Of a stretch of 64,000 bases of DNA, positions 43,599 through 54,403 are shown one piece after another. The number at the start of each line of letters is the position of its first letter. Within the stretch, counting starts at the first letter, position 1. The position numbers were made by a program, and so were the translations under genes. The stretch is from Silvimonas amylolytica (lineage in GTDB: Bacteria > Pseudomonadota > Gammaproteobacteria > Burkholderiales > Chitinibacteraceae): positions 124,001 through 188,000 of the forward strand of contig NZ_BMLY01000007.1 in the NCBI RefSeq assembly GCF_014645555.1. The letters are read 5' to 3'. Below the pieces are notes generated by a model. The model made no database searches. It saw nothing but the letters and a program-made list of their open reading frames with translations, and was not told the DNA's origin.

Positions 43599-44408
43599 AT
43601 GACATCCCCGCTTGTTCAGCTCGACCGGGTTCGCTTTGGCTATTCCGACCGCGACATTCTCACAGATGTATCGCTGACGATCGCGCGCGGCCAGATGGTA
43701 GCGATCATGGGTGGATCAGGCTCTGGCAAAACGACGTTGTTGCGATTGATTGGCGGCCAGGTGAGGGCCCAGTCCGGCACCGTGCAGGTGGATGGCGAAG
43801 ACGTCGGCAAGCTCTCCGAGAGCCGCATGTACGCCATGCGCCGCAAACTGGGGATGCTGTTCCAGTTCGGTGCCCTGTTCACCGATCTTTCGGTCTACGA
43901 CAACGTGGCCTTTCCGCTGCGTGAAAGAACCAATCTACCCGAGACCGTCGTTCGCGATCTGGTTCTGATGAAGCTGCAGGCTGTGGGTTTGCGCGGTGCC
44001 AGTAACCTGATGCCATTTGAATTGTCCGGCGGCATGGCTCGCCGTGTGGCGCTGGCACGGGCGATTGCGCTGGACCCGATGCTGATGATGTATGACGAGC
44101 CCTTTACCGGGCTTGATCCGATTTCCCTTTCTACCATTGGCCAATTGGTGCGCGAACTGAACGACGCACTCGGCGCAGCCTCGATCATCGTCACGCATGA
44201 TGTCGCAGAGTCGCTGGCACTGGTGGATTATGTGTATTTCCTCTCTGGAGGCCGTGTGGTCGGCCAGGGTACGCCGGACGAAATCCGCGCTTCGACCGAG
44301 CCATTCATTAAACAGTTCATCAATGGTGAACGCGACGGCCCGTTGCCGTTCCATAAGCCGGCGCCCGACTATGCGCTTGATCTGGGACTGGAGCAGCCCC
44401 ATGACTGA
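43599..44408 (+). CDS. mlaF: Phospholipid transport ABC ATP-binding protein MlaF
   Basis: MlaF is the ATPase of the MlaFEDB complex, which moves phospholipids between the inner membrane and MlaC to keep outer-membrane asymmetry. The 269-residue protein has Walker [10 protein letters not shown], signature [14 protein letters not shown] and Walker [14 protein letters not shown], with MlaF-type [17 protein letters not shown]. It overlaps mlaE by 8 bases. Confidence 0.95.
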   Translation: MTSPLVQLDRVRFGYSDRDILTDVSLTIARGQMVAIMGGSGSGKTTLLRLIGGQVRAQSGTVQVDGEDVGKLSESRMYAMRRKLGMLFQFGALFTDLSVYDNVAFPLRERTNLPETVVRDLVLMKLQAVGLRGASNLMPFELSGGMARRVALARAIALDPMLMMYDEPFTGLDPISLSTIGQLVRELNDALGAASIIVTHDVAESLALVDYVYFLSGGRVVGQGTPDEIRASTEPFIKQFINGERDGPLPFHKPAPDYALDLGLEQPHD

Positions 44409-45207
44409 TCGTACTGGCAACTTCTTTGTCCGGTTTTTCTCGGCCATCGGTGAGCCGTTTACCAACGCGTTCATCAAGACCGGTTTTGCCGGCCGCTTCT
44501 TGCTTTCGGTGCTGCGTCATTCGCCAACAGCGCTGACGCGCTTTCGATTGACGATGCGCGAGATCTGGTTCGCGGGCGTGCTGTCCGTGCTGATCATCGT
44601 GGTGTCCGGCTTGTTTGTTGGCATGGTGCTGGCTTTGCAAGGCTATGACACGCTCAGCCGATTTGGCGCGTCATCTGCACTGGGTGTCCTCGTGGCTTTG
44701 TCATTGGTCCGTGAACTCGGTCCTGTGGTGGGTGCCCTGTTATTTGCGAGCCGCGCCGGGTCTGCCATTACGGCGGAAATCGGCCTGATGAAGGCAACGG
44801 AACAATTGTCCGCCATGGAAATGATGGCAGTGAACCCGATAGCCCGTGTCGTCGTACCCAAGTTCTGGGGCGGCGTGATTTCGATGCCTTTGCTGGCAGC
44901 CATGTTCAGTGCCATGGGCATCATCGGCGGCTATCTGATTGGTGTGCAGTTGCTGGGACTTGATTCCGGCATCTTCTGGTCGCAAATGCAAAGTTCGGTG
45001 GATCTGCGTTTTGATGTTATGAACGGCGTGATCAAGAGCATTGCATTCGGTATCGCGGTGTCGCTGATCGCGGTGTTTGAAGGGTATGACGCACCACCGA
45101 CTGCTGAAGGCGTGTCGGGCGCGACCACCCGCACCGTGGTGATTTCGGCTTTGGTTATTCTTGGTCTGGATGTGATCCTGACCGCATTCATGTTCCGGGG
45201 AATCTGA
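44401..45207 (+). CDS. mlaE: Phospholipid transport permease MlaE
   Basis: This is the integral membrane permease of the Mla system. The 268-residue protein starts at the ATG inside the mlaF 3' end (the frame continues upstream only as a shadow of mlaF). It shows the MlaE family patterns [44 protein letters not shown] and [23 protein letters not shown]. The stop shares a base with the mlaD start (TGATG). Confidence 0.95.
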   Translation: MTDRTGNFFVRFFSAIGEPFTNAFIKTGFAGRFLLSVLRHSPTALTRFRLTMREIWFAGVLSVLIIVVSGLFVGMVLALQGYDTLSRFGASSALGVLVALSLVRELGPVVGALLFASRAGSAITAEIGLMKATEQLSAMEMMAVNPIARVVVPKFWGGVISMPLLAAMFSAMGIIGGYLIGVQLLGLDSGIFWSQMQSSVDLRFDVMNGVIKSIAFGIAVSLIAVFEGYDAPPTAEGVSGATTRTVVISALVILGLDVILTAFMFRGI

Positions 45208-45692
45208 TGAAACGAGGCATGCTCGACTTCTGGGTCGGTCTGTTTATTGCCGCTGGGGTGGTCGCCATTCTGTTCCTGGCTTTGCGCGTAAGCAGCCAGA
45301 GTGCTCTACCTGCGCGTTCCACGTACAACGTGACAGCCAATTTCGACAACATTGGCGGCCTGAAAGTGCGCGCCCCCGTTAAAAGTGCCGGGGTGGTCGT
45401 GGGCCGGGTCACAAACATCGAGCTCGATACCTCCCGTTACGTGGCCAAGGTAACGATGGCGCTGGATAATCACTATCATTTCAGTCGTGATTCTTCAGCA
45501 GAAATTCTGACGTCCGGCCTTCTGGGTGAGCAATATATCGGCATCACTCCTGGCGCTGACGACAAAATGCTGACCGCAGGCAGCACCTTCAAACTGACCT
45601 CGTCAGCCATTGTGCTTGAACAATTGATCAGTCGTTTCCTGTTCTCCAAAGCGGAAGACAGTGGCGATAAAACAAACGCAGGAAATCAATAA
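45207..45692 (+). CDS. mlaD: MCE-domain lipid-binding protein MlaD
   Basis: MlaD forms the hexameric periplasmic ring that channels lipid between MlaE and MlaC. The 161-residue protein has one N-terminal membrane helix (FWVGLFIAAGVVAILFLALRV) and an MCE domain (YNVTANFDNIGGLKVRAPVKSAGVVVGRVTNIELD... ILTSGLLGEQYIGITPG). Start and stop overlap mlaE and mlaC by one base each. Confidence 0.95.
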   Translation: MKRGMLDFWVGLFIAAGVVAILFLALRVSSQSALPARSTYNVTANFDNIGGLKVRAPVKSAGVVVGRVTNIELDTSRYVAKVTMALDNHYHFSRDSSAEILTSGLLGEQYIGITPGADDKMLTAGSTFKLTSSAIVLEQLISRFLFSKAEDSGDKTNAGNQ

Positions 45693-46312
45693 TGACCGTG
45701 CTGAAAAAATGGCTGGTGGCCTTGTGTGCCGCCGCACTGCTCCCCGCTGCTTTTGCTGCAGCAACCGACACGCCTGAACAAATCGTGCGCAACGTCAGCC
45801 GTGACGTCCTTGATATCCTCAAGAAGAGCGACAAAAACCCGGCATCCGTCCGTGATCAGGTTGACGCCAAGCTGGTGCCACTGGCTGACTTTAACCGTAT
45901 GACCGCACTGGCTGTGGGCCGCTACTGGAAGAGTGCAACACCGGATCAACAAGCTGCGCTGACCAAAGAATTCCGGACCATGCTGGTTCGCACTTATCTT
46001 TCTGCGCTGACTATCTACAAGAACTCTTCGGTCGACGTGAAAGGCTCGCGTCCGGGTGATACGCCAGACGAGCAAACCGTGCAAACTGAAGTGAATCTGC
46101 CAGGCCAGAAACCGATCGGTCTCGATTTCAACTTCGAAAAAGCAGATAACGGCTGGAAGGTGTACGACATTTCGGTCGAAGGCATCAGCTTCATCAATAG
46201 CCACCGTAATCAGTTTGGCACGGTAATCCGCAAAGACGGTATTGATGGCCTGATCCAGCAATTGAGCGCCCAGAACGCGAACGCGACCAAGAGCGGCACC
46301 GCGGCAAAATGA
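45692..46312 (+). CDS. mlaC: Periplasmic phospholipid carrier MlaC
   Basis: This soluble shuttle carries phospholipid between MlaD and the MlaA-porin complex. The 206-residue protein has a signal peptide (LKKWLVALCAAALLPAAFAAA) and the MlaC/Ttg2 domain (VRDQVDAKLVPLADFNRMTALAVGRYWKSATPDQQAALTKEFRTMLVRTYLSAL, WKVYDISVEGISFI). The mlaB start overlaps its end (ATGA). Confidence 0.94.
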   Translation: MTVLKKWLVALCAAALLPAAFAAATDTPEQIVRNVSRDVLDILKKSDKNPASVRDQVDAKLVPLADFNRMTALAVGRYWKSATPDQQAALTKEFRTMLVRTYLSALTIYKNSSVDVKGSRPGDTPDEQTVQTEVNLPGQKPIGLDFNFEKADNGWKVYDISVEGISFINSHRNQFGTVIRKDGIDGLIQQLSAQNANATKSGTAAK

Positions 46313-46578
46313 GTACCTATATCGTCACAGGCAACCTCACGATGCTCACTGCCAGCGCTCAGCTGGCGGCGTTTTCGTGGCCTGCGGGCGCAAGCGAAAT
46401 GATGCTCGATCTGACCCAGGTAGCCGAAGTGGATTCGGCCGCAGTGTCCGTGTTGTTGCACTGGCAGCGCATGGCCCAAGCCCGCAAGGGCCGGCTGACG
46501 ATCAAAAACATGCCCGTTTCGCTAGCCGAACTGATACGGCTCTATGACGTGCAATCCTTGCTACCCGTCAGTGCCTGA
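46309..46578 (+). CDS. mlaB: STAS-domain protein MlaB
   Basis: MlaB is the small cytoplasmic subunit that stabilises MlaF. The 89-residue STAS domain has the conserved DLTQVAEVDSAAVSVLLHWQRMAQ segment, with the Ser in place for STAS contacts. The start overlaps mlaC by 4 bases and a terminator follows, so mlaFEDCB is one unit. Confidence 0.9.
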   Translation: MSTYIVTGNLTMLTASAQLAAFSWPAGASEMMLDLTQVAEVDSAAVSVLLHWQRMAQARKGRLTIKNMPVSLAELIRLYDVQSLLPVSA

Positions 46579-46591
46579 CCGGTTTTGGCTC

Positions 46592-46617
46592 AACCCCGCC
46601 GTAGCGCGGGGTTTTTA
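46592..46617 (+). terminator. Rho-independent terminator after mlaB
   Basis: AACCCCGC (46592-46599) pairs with GCGGGGTT (46606-46613) across a 6-base loop, followed by TTTTTACTTTT. It separates mlaFEDCB from the mlaA-exporter unit. Confidence 0.88.
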
Positions 46618-46702
46618 CTTTTCCTCATTGTCATAATCCTTTGTAACTCAGGCTGATAGCTTGCAAGAAACCACTTACAATACAGCCCTGACTACTGAAC
46701 CC

Positions 46703-47605
46703 ATGACCCGATACCCGATCATGCGAAGACTCGTGCCCATTGCAGCATTGCTGCTCACCGCCTGTGCCAGCCCCAAAAACAACTACGACCCGCTTGAGCC
46801 CGTAAACCGTGGCATCTTCGTGGTCAACAACGTAGTTGATCGTGCGGTGGTCAAACCCGTCGCCACGGTGTATTCCGACTATGCACCCGGCCCGGTCAAA
46901 CAAGGCACCAGCAACTTCTTTGGCAACATTGACGATCTATTCTCCGCGCTGGGCTCCGTACTGGAAGGCCGCTTCAAGGATGCGGGCGTGAGCTTCGGCC
47001 GCGTGGCAGTCAACACCTCAATTGGTCTTTTGGGTATTTTCGACTGGGCCAGCGACATGAACATGCCCAAGCCGGATCAGGACCTGGGTCTGGCGTTAGG
47101 GCACTGGGGCATTGGCTCAGGCCCATACCTGATGCTGCCGTTCCTTGGCCCGACCACGCTGCGCGACTCGGTTGATCCGGCGGTACGCTGGTTCTATGGT
47201 CCGGGCAGTTATCTCAATACCACGGGAGAGCAGGTCGCATGGGCCGCAGTCGATGGCATCAATCTGCGCGCACAGGTTCTGCCACTGGATGCACTGATCG
47301 AATCCCAGCCAGATCCCTATGCATATATCCGCGATGCCTATCTGCAACGCCGCTGGTACAAGGTCTACGACGGCAAACCCCCGCATGCGCTGCAATTGGG
47401 CGAAACGGATGACGATGATGGTCCTGACGACGCGGCCCCTGCAGCCAAACCTGCGGCCAATGCCAGCGAGCCGGCTGCTTCCGTCGACAAACCGGTAGCC
47501 CCAGCAGAGGAAGCAAGTGCCGTACCCAAGGTTGCAGCAGCGTCAGAGGTTGCCGCAGAGCACGTAGTGGCAGATGCGTCGACCCCCACAAAGGCAGAGC
47601 AGTGA
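46703..47605 (+). CDS. mlaA: Outer-membrane lipoprotein MlaA (VacJ)
   Basis: MlaA removes mislocalised phospholipid from the outer leaflet and hands it to MlaC. The 300-residue lipoprotein has a signal with lipobox LTAC and the VacJ domain (YDPLEPVNRGIFVVNNVVDRAVVKPVATVY, NFFGNIDDLFSALGSVLEG, GSGPYLMLPFLGPTTLRDSVDP). An unusual Asp then Ala/Pro/Val-rich tail of about 65 residues follows the domain. ATGs at 46703 (used) and 46721 both give good lipoprotein signals. The stop overlaps the next start (GTGA). Confidence 0.93.
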   Translation: MTRYPIMRRLVPIAALLLTACASPKNNYDPLEPVNRGIFVVNNVVDRAVVKPVATVYSDYAPGPVKQGTSNFFGNIDDLFSALGSVLEGRFKDAGVSFGRVAVNTSIGLLGIFDWASDMNMPKPDQDLGLALGHWGIGSGPYLMLPFLGPTTLRDSVDPAVRWFYGPGSYLNTTGEQVAWAAVDGINLRAQVLPLDALIESQPDPYAYIRDAYLQRRWYKVYDGKPPHALQLGETDDDDGPDDAAPAAKPAANASEPAASVDKPVAPAEEASAVPKVAAASEVAAEHVVADASTPTKAEQ

Positions 47606-48510
47606 GCGCCATCCAGTTCCAGAATATCGTCAAGCACTACGGCGATCTGCAGGCCCTCAACAATGTCAGTTTCAACGTTGAAGAGGGCGACTTCTTTGCT
47701 TTGCTAGGCCCGAACGGGGCCGGCAAAACCACGTTAATCTCGATCCTTGGCGGGCTGGCGCGCGCCTCCAGCGGCCAGGTATCGATCATGGGGCGGGACG
47801 TTGTCGCAGATTATCGCGATGCCCGTCGCGCTGTTGGCATCGTGCCGCAAGAACTGGTGTTTGACCCGTTCTTTACCGTGCGCGAAACCCTGCGCTTCCA
47901 GTCTGGCTATTTCGGCCTCAAGCAGAACGACGCCTGGATTGATGAAATTCTGGAAAACCTGGGTCTGACCAACAAGGCCAACGCCAATATGCGCGCGCTG
48001 TCAGGCGGCATGAAGCGCCGGGTGATGGTCGCTCAGGCACTGGTACACCGCCCTCCCGTCATCGTCCTGGATGAACCCACCGCGGGCGTCGACGTGGAAT
48101 TGCGCCAGACGCTATGGGCCTTCGTACGTCGGCTGAATGAGCAAGGTCACACCATCGTGCTGACCACGCACTATCTGGAAGAAGCCGAAGAATTATGCAA
48201 TCGCATTGCCATGCTCAAGCAAGGCCGGCTGATTGCCCTGGAAGACAAAGCCAAACTGATGAATCGTGGCAAAGCACGTACGCTGCGCGTGCGGCTGGCA
48301 GGGGGCAATCTGCCATTGAGCCTCGCCGACCAGGTTCTGGCGGAAAAAGAAGGTCAGTACGAACTGCGTTTGTCTGATCTATCCGAGGTTGAAGGCATTC
48401 TGGAACAGATCCGCATGCACGGCGCCACGTTGCGAGACGTCGAAATCGCCAAGCCGGATCTGGAAGATATCTTTGTCGAAATGATGCAAGGGCGTGGCGC
48501 TGCGGGCTAA
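47602..48510 (+). CDS. ABC-2 type exporter ATP-binding protein (YadG-like)
   Basis: The 302-residue protein has Walker [10 protein letters not shown], signature ALSGGMKRRVMVAQAL and Walker B VIVLDEPTAGVD, with a C-terminal domain typical of ABC-2 drug or polysaccharide exporters. It starts at a GTG overlapping the mlaA stop. With the permease downstream it forms a YadGH-like exporter; the substrate is unknown. The association with mlaA suggests envelope lipid or glycan traffic, which is inference. Confidence 0.92.
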   Translation: MSAIQFQNIVKHYGDLQALNNVSFNVEEGDFFALLGPNGAGKTTLISILGGLARASSGQVSIMGRDVVADYRDARRAVGIVPQELVFDPFFTVRETLRFQSGYFGLKQNDAWIDEILENLGLTNKANANMRALSGGMKRRVMVAQALVHRPPVIVLDEPTAGVDVELRQTLWAFVRRLNEQGHTIVLTTHYLEEAEELCNRIAMLKQGRLIALEDKAKLMNRGKARTLRVRLAGGNLPLSLADQVLAEKEGQYELRLSDLSEVEGILEQIRMHGATLRDVEIAKPDLEDIFVEMMQGRGAAG

Positions 48511-48528
48511 CGCCCATCGCCCGCTCTC

Positions 48529-49299
48529 ATGGAACACGTCCCCATGCAAGGTTTTTCCACCCTTTTCTACAAAGAGTTGCTGCGGTTCTGGAAGGTCAGC
48601 TTCCAAACCGTACTGGCGCCGATCCTCACTGCGCTGTTGTATCTCTTGATCTTCGCCCATGTTCTGGACGCCCATGTCGAGCCCTACCCGGGCGTGCGCT
48701 ACACGGCCTTCCTGATTCCGGGCCTGGCGATGATGTCCATGCTGCAGAACGCGTTCTCCAATACGAGTTCGAGCATCATCCAGTCCAAGATTACCGGCAA
48801 TCTCGTTTTCATCTTGTTGCCGCCGCTCTCGCACTTTGAGTTCTTTGCCGCTTACGTACTCGCAGCGGTGCTACGCGGTGTCGTCGTCGGTGCAGGCGTG
48901 TTACTGGTAACGCTGTTCTTCACGATCCCGCCGGTGCAGCACCCCCTGTGGATCATCGTGTTTGCACTGCTTGGTTCCAGCATCATGGCCATCCTGGGTT
49001 TGATCGCCGGCATCTGGGCCGAGAAATTCGATCAACTGGCTGCATTCCAGAATTTTTTGATCATGCCGCTGACGTTTCTGTCTGGCGTGTTCTATTCAAT
49101 TCACAGCCTGCCGCCGTTCTGGCAAGGCGTATCCAACTGGAACCCGGTGTTCTATGTGATTGACGGTTTCCGTTACGGTTTCTTCGGCCAGGCTGACGTC
49201 TCACCATGGCTAAGCCTGTCTGTTGGCGGATTCACGTTGCTGGCACTCGCCACACTAGGCTGGCAACTGATAAAATCCGGTTATAAATTAAGGCACTAG
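48529..49299 (+). CDS. ABC-2 type exporter permease (YadH-like)
   Basis: The 256-residue membrane protein has six hydrophobic segments and the ABC-2 pattern FLIPGLAMMSMLQNAF... NLVFILLPPLSHFEF... AFQNFLIMPLTFLSGVFYSI. It lies 18 bases after the ATPase and 19 before ibaG, on the same strand. An ATG 15 bases downstream is an alternative start. Confidence 0.92.
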   Translation: MEHVPMQGFSTLFYKELLRFWKVSFQTVLAPILTALLYLLIFAHVLDAHVEPYPGVRYTAFLIPGLAMMSMLQNAFSNTSSSIIQSKITGNLVFILLPPLSHFEFFAAYVLAAVLRGVVVGAGVLLVTLFFTIPPVQHPLWIIVFALLGSSIMAILGLIAGIWAEKFDQLAAFQNFLIMPLTFLSGVFYSIHSLPPFWQGVSNWNPVFYVIDGFRYGFFGQADVSPWLSLSVGGFTLLALATLGWQLIKSGYKLRH

Positions 49300-49318
49300 C
49301 CAGAAAGCAAAGACAGAC

Positions 49319-49554
49319 ATGACTCCCGAGCAAGTTCAGACCCTGCTAATCACCCGACTCGACGCCACCGTGGCAGAGGTCAAGGGTGATGGCCACCACT
49401 TCTACGCCCGCGTGGTTTCGCCCCGTTTTGAGGGCCTTGCACTACTGGCGCGACACCGCCTTGTCAAAGAGGCCCTCAAGGATGTGATCGATTCTGGCGA
49501 ACTGCATGCGCTCTCGCTGGAAAAGACCGCCACGCCGGCCGAATGGGCCGCGCT

Positions 49555-49558
<4 letters not shown>
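49319..49558 (+). CDS. ibaG: BolA family iron-sulfur related protein IbaG
   Basis: This 79-residue BolA-like protein (MTPEQVQTLLITRLD... GDGHHFYARVVSPRFEGLALLARHRLVKEALKD... HALSLEKTATPAEW) partners monothiol glutaredoxins. The HxFxARVVSPxFEG core and the LSLKT-like ending fit IbaG/YrbA. The mla-ibaG-murA order is widely conserved. Its end overlaps the next gene. Confidence 0.92.
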
Positions 49559-51063
<1,505 letters not shown>

Positions 51064-51064
<1 letters not shown>

Positions 51065-51468
51065 TGCTGACGCTTAACCCCAAACCGGCCAGTGATGACA
51101 GCGACGGCAAACTGCAGCCGCCCAACGGCGTCGAAAAGACCGTTGCAATGCTCACGCATCTGGCCGGCATTTTCTGGATTCCGTACCTGCCACTGCCGGT
51201 CCTGGCGTTGATCATTCCGTTCCTGGTGCTGCAATTTGCCCGCGTCCATTCGGAATACGTCGAACAGCACGCCGTTCAGGCAGCCAATTTCCAGTTATTG
51301 ATGGGGTGCTTCTACGCGCTTGCCATGATCATGAGTTATGCAGTGCATAACGTATTCCCGATCTGGTGGGTTGCGATCGGTTCCGCCATGTTCAGCCTGT
51401 GGGAGGGAGCCAAAGCAGTCAATGGTTGGCGCTCACGCTATCCCCTCACACTAAAATTGTTCAAATAA
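51064..51468 (+). CDS. DUF4870-like membrane protein between murA and hisG
   Basis: The 134-residue protein has a polar N-terminal 25 residues and then about three hydrophobic segments. The loop [18 protein letters not shown] matches the DUF4870 pattern (Y-x-x-x-H-A-x-x-A-x-N-F-Q). Function is unknown. It is translationally coupled to murA (TGATG) and lies 20 bases before hisG, so it links the peptidoglycan and histidine genes on one transcript. Confidence 0.75.
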
Positions 51469-51488
51469 TCAAGAAAGTACGACAACAT

Positions 51489-52136
51489 ATGATTACGATT
51501 GCGCTGTCCAAAGGCCGCATTTTCGAAGAAACCGTGCCCCTGCTGGCTGCGGCCGGTATCGTGCCCGCTGAAGCGCCGGAAGCCTCGCGCAAGCTGATCA
51601 TTGGCACCAACCATCCAGATGTGCGCCTGATCATCGTGCGTGCAACCGATGTGCCGACCTACGTGCAATATGGCGCGGCCGATCTGGGCGTTGCTGGCAA
51701 AGACGTATTGCTGGAACACGGCGGTGCCGGTCTATATGTGCCGCTGGATCTTGAAATTGCGCGCTGCAAGCTGATGGTCGCCGTCCAGAACGGTTTTGAC
51801 TACGAAGGCGCGGTCAAGCAAGGTGCACGTTTGCGCGTCGCCACCAAATACACAGAATGCGCGCGCGAACACTTTGCCGGCAAAGGCGTGCACGTGGATC
51901 TGATCAAGCTGTATGGCTCGATGGAGCTGGCCCCGCTGGTGGGTCTGGCGGATGCGATCGTCGATCTGGTTTCCACCGGCGGCACACTCAAAGCCAACAA
52001 CCTGGTGGCCGTAGAAGACGTGCGCGACATCAGTTCACGCTTGATCGTCAATCAGGCAGCGCTCAAGCTCAAACAAGATCGCCTGCAACCGATCATTGAT
52101 ACCTTCGCCGCCACGGTTGCAGCCCGTCGCGATTGA
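51489..52136 (+). CDS. hisG: ATP phosphoribosyltransferase, short form
   Basis: HisG catalyses the first step of histidine synthesis, joining ATP and PRPP. The 215-residue length and the lack of a C-terminal regulatory domain mark the short form, which requires HisZ for activity and feedback; hisZ is not in the window. The motifs [19 protein letters not shown] and [15 protein letters not shown] are present. A terminator follows. Confidence 0.96.
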   Translation: MITIALSKGRIFEETVPLLAAAGIVPAEAPEASRKLIIGTNHPDVRLIIVRATDVPTYVQYGAADLGVAGKDVLLEHGGAGLYVPLDLEIARCKLMVAVQNGFDYEGAVKQGARLRVATKYTECAREHFAGKGVHVDLIKLYGSMELAPLVGLADAIVDLVSTGGTLKANNLVAVEDVRDISSRLIVNQAALKLKQDRLQPIIDTFAATVAARRD

Positions 52137-52151
52137 ACCGGCGAAACCGTC

Positions 52152-52186
52152 AAAGGTGGATGGACCACAACCCATCCACCTTTTTT
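52152..52186 (+). terminator. Rho-independent terminator after hisG
   Basis: GGTGGATGG (52155-52163) pairs with CCATCCACC (52172-52180) across an 8-base loop, extended by AAA/TTT pairs and followed by TTTTTTG. It separates murA-hisG from hisD. Confidence 0.9.
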
Positions 52187-52234
52187 GTCAGTATTGCTGC
52201 CTGGCCCTTGTAAAACAGGGTGACACACAGCAGT

Positions 52235-52240
52235 TATAAT
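52235..52240 (+). promoter_or_regulatory. Candidate -10 box of hisD promoter
   Basis: A consensus TATAAT lies 34 bases upstream of the hisD ATG and just after the hisG terminator. No good -35 box is seen at 16-18 bases; TTGTAA at 52208-52213 is too far (21 bases). The 9-mer TTATAATTG recurs upstream of hisE. Confidence 0.5.
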
Positions 52241-52273
52241 TGTTCTCCCCCATTGCCAAACCGGATATCTGCC

Positions 52274-53575
52274 ATGATTCGCCGCCTTGATTCCCGCGAC
52301 GCCCAGTTCCAGCAAGAACTCTCGGCCCTGCTCGCTTTCGAGTCGTCCCAGGATCCGGAAGTCGACGCCCGCGTGGCCGCCATCCTTGATGATGTCAAAC
52401 AGCGCGGCGACGCGGCGGTGATCGACTACACACAACGCTTCGACAGTCTTTCCGCCGCCACGATGGCCGACCTGGAACTATCGCAAGCGGAACTGAAAGC
52501 CGCGTTCGAGCGTCTGCCGCAAGGGCAAAAAGATGCACTGGAAGCCGCTGCCGCTCGTGTGCGCCGTTATCACGAACACCAGAAAGCCGCCTCCTGGCAG
52601 TACACCGATGAAGACGGCACCATGCTGGGCCAGCAAGTCACAGCGCTGGATCGTGTCGGTATTTATGTGCCTGGTGGCAAGGCGTCTTATCCCTCTTCCG
52701 TGTTGATGAATGCCATTCCGGCGCATGTAGCAGGTGTCAGTGAAATCATCATGGTTGTACCGACACCGCGCGGCGAACGTAACGATCTGGTACTGGCTGC
52801 CGCGTATATCGCCGGTGTTAGCCGCGCCTTCACCATTGGCGGCGCGCAAGCTGTGGGCGCGCTGGCCTATGGCACGCAAACCATTCCGCAGGTCGACAAA
52901 ATTACCGGCCCAGGCAATGCCTACGTCGCTGCGGCCAAGCGCCGTGTTTTTGGCATTGTCGGCATTGATATGGTCGCCGGTCCGTCCGAAATTCTGGTGA
53001 TCTGTGACGGCACCACCGATCCGGACTGGATCGCCATGGACCTCTTTAGTCAGGCAGAGCATGACGAGATCGCCCAGGCCATCTTGTTGTGTCCAGACGC
53101 CGGGTTTATCGACCAGGTAGCCGCCAGCATTGAACGTCAGCTACCTGACATGCCACGCGCCGAAATCATCCGCGCATCGCTGACTGGTCGCGGCGCACTC
53201 ATTCACGTGAAAGATCTGGCTGAAGCCTGTCATATCGCCAACTGGATCGCGCCGGAACACCTGGAGCTATCGGTCGCAGAACCGCAGGTGTGGTTGCCAG
53301 AACTCAAGCATGCCGGTGCAATTTTCCTTGGCAAATTCACCTCAGAATCACTGGGTGATTACTGTGCCGGGCCCAACCACGTGCTGCCGACCGCGCGCAC
53401 TGCGCGTTTTGCCAGCCCGCTGGGGGTGTATGACTTCCAGAAGCGTTCCAGCCTGATTCAGGTTTCGGCTGCCGGCGCCCGAAAACTGGGCCGTATTGCC
53501 AGTACACTCGCCCATGGCGAAGGGCTGCAGGCACACGCCAAAGCGGCGGAATATCGCCTCGACGACAAACAATAA
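52274..53575 (+). CDS. hisD: Histidinol dehydrogenase
   Basis: HisD catalyses the last two oxidations, histidinol to histidine, with NAD and zinc. The 433-residue protein has the typical [26 protein letters not shown], the signature region [21 protein letters not shown] and [13 protein letters not shown], and zinc-site residues in FSQAEHDE and [10 protein letters not shown]. The ATG at 52274 replaces a start 18 codons upstream. A TfoX-N gene follows 15 bases later. Confidence 0.96.
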   Translation: MIRRLDSRDAQFQQELSALLAFESSQDPEVDARVAAILDDVKQRGDAAVIDYTQRFDSLSAATMADLELSQAELKAAFERLPQGQKDALEAAAARVRRYHEHQKAASWQYTDEDGTMLGQQVTALDRVGIYVPGGKASYPSSVLMNAIPAHVAGVSEIIMVVPTPRGERNDLVLAAAYIAGVSRAFTIGGAQAVGALAYGTQTIPQVDKITGPGNAYVAAAKRRVFGIVGIDMVAGPSEILVICDGTTDPDWIAMDLFSQAEHDEIAQAILLCPDAGFIDQVAASIERQLPDMPRAEIIRASLTGRGALIHVKDLAEACHIANWIAPEHLELSVAEPQVWLPELKHAGAIFLGKFTSESLGDYCAGPNHVLPTARTARFASPLGVYDFQKRSSLIQVSAAGARKLGRIASTLAHGEGLQAHAKAAEYRLDDKQ

Positions 53576-53590
53576 TCGGGTTGCGACGGT

Positions 53591-53941
53591 ATGCCAGCGA
53601 GAAGCGAATATCTGGACTGGCTACTTGAGCAACTCGCGCCGCTGGGAAGTTTGCGGCCCAAGTCCATGTTCGGTGGCTACGGGCTGTATTGCGATGGTGT
53701 GTTCTTTGCCATCCTCTCTGACGACGTGTTTTATGTGAAGGTGGATGACACCAACCGACCCAGATTTGAAAAGGCCGGTTTGCAACCTTTCCGCTACGAC
53801 GTCAAAGACGGCAAGAAACATCTGTCTTATTACCCTTTGCCCGAGTCAGCACTGGAAGATACCGAAGCCCTGCAGGATTGGGCGCGTGAAGGCATTGGTG
53901 CCGCCTTGCGGGCTGCCGCCAATACCAGGAAACGCAGATGA
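53591..53941 (+). CDS. TfoX N-terminal domain protein
   Basis: This 116-residue protein carries only the TfoX/Sxy N-terminal domain (MFGGYGLYCDGVFFAILSDDVFYVKVDDTNRPRFEKAGLQPFRY) and lacks the C-terminal competence domain. In full-length Sxy the pair promotes competence gene expression; single-domain forms are of unknown role. It occupies, with the cupin gene, the place between hisD and hisB where hisC stands in related betaproteobacteria. It overlaps the cupin start (ATGA). Confidence 0.87.
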   Translation: MPARSEYLDWLLEQLAPLGSLRPKSMFGGYGLYCDGVFFAILSDDVFYVKVDDTNRPRFEKAGLQPFRYDVKDGKKHLSYYPLPESALEDTEALQDWAREGIGAALRAAANTRKRR

Positions 53942-54282
53942 GTGAAAAGATTTCTGCGGCAACCGCGCCGCATTACCACTGGGGCGAGGGTGAAGACGGT
54001 TGGCATCTGATGCGCACTCCTGGCTTATCCGTGATTCAAGAGCGGATCGGGCCGGGTGGAGCGGAAGCACGCCATTACCATGTGCATGCCAGCCAGTTCT
54101 TTTATGTCCTCACTGGCAGTCTTGAGATCGAGGTCGCGGGTGTGGTGACCGCCCTGAGCGCGCAAGAAGGTCTGGTGATCCCGGCTGGCGCAGCGCATCA
54201 GGTGCGCAATGTGTCGCAAACCGACACGCATTTTCTGGTGACCTCGCAACCGCCCAGTCACGGCGACCGGGTTTTGGCCTGA
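53938..54282 (+). CDS. Cupin-domain protein
   Basis: The 114-residue single cupin has metal-binding motif HYHVHASQFFYVLTGSLEIEV (His, His, Gln/Glu spacing) and a second motif ending GAAHQVRNVS. The substrate is unknown. It is coupled to the TfoX-N gene and lies 121 bases before hisB, suggesting the two were inserted together. Confidence 0.85.
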   Translation: MSEKISAATAPHYHWGEGEDGWHLMRTPGLSVIQERIGPGGAEARHYHVHASQFFYVLTGSLEIEVAGVVTALSAQEGLVIPAGAAHQVRNVSQTDTHFLVTSQPPSHGDRVLA

Positions 54283-54403
54283 CAATCCCTTTTACCCTGT
54301 TTTTACAGAGTTTTGACCCGTTTTTGCTTCACCTGGGCGGCAAAGTCGTGGACAATTACGCAAATTGCGCCCAGTTGGGCTATTGCCGATTACGAGAATA
54401 CGA

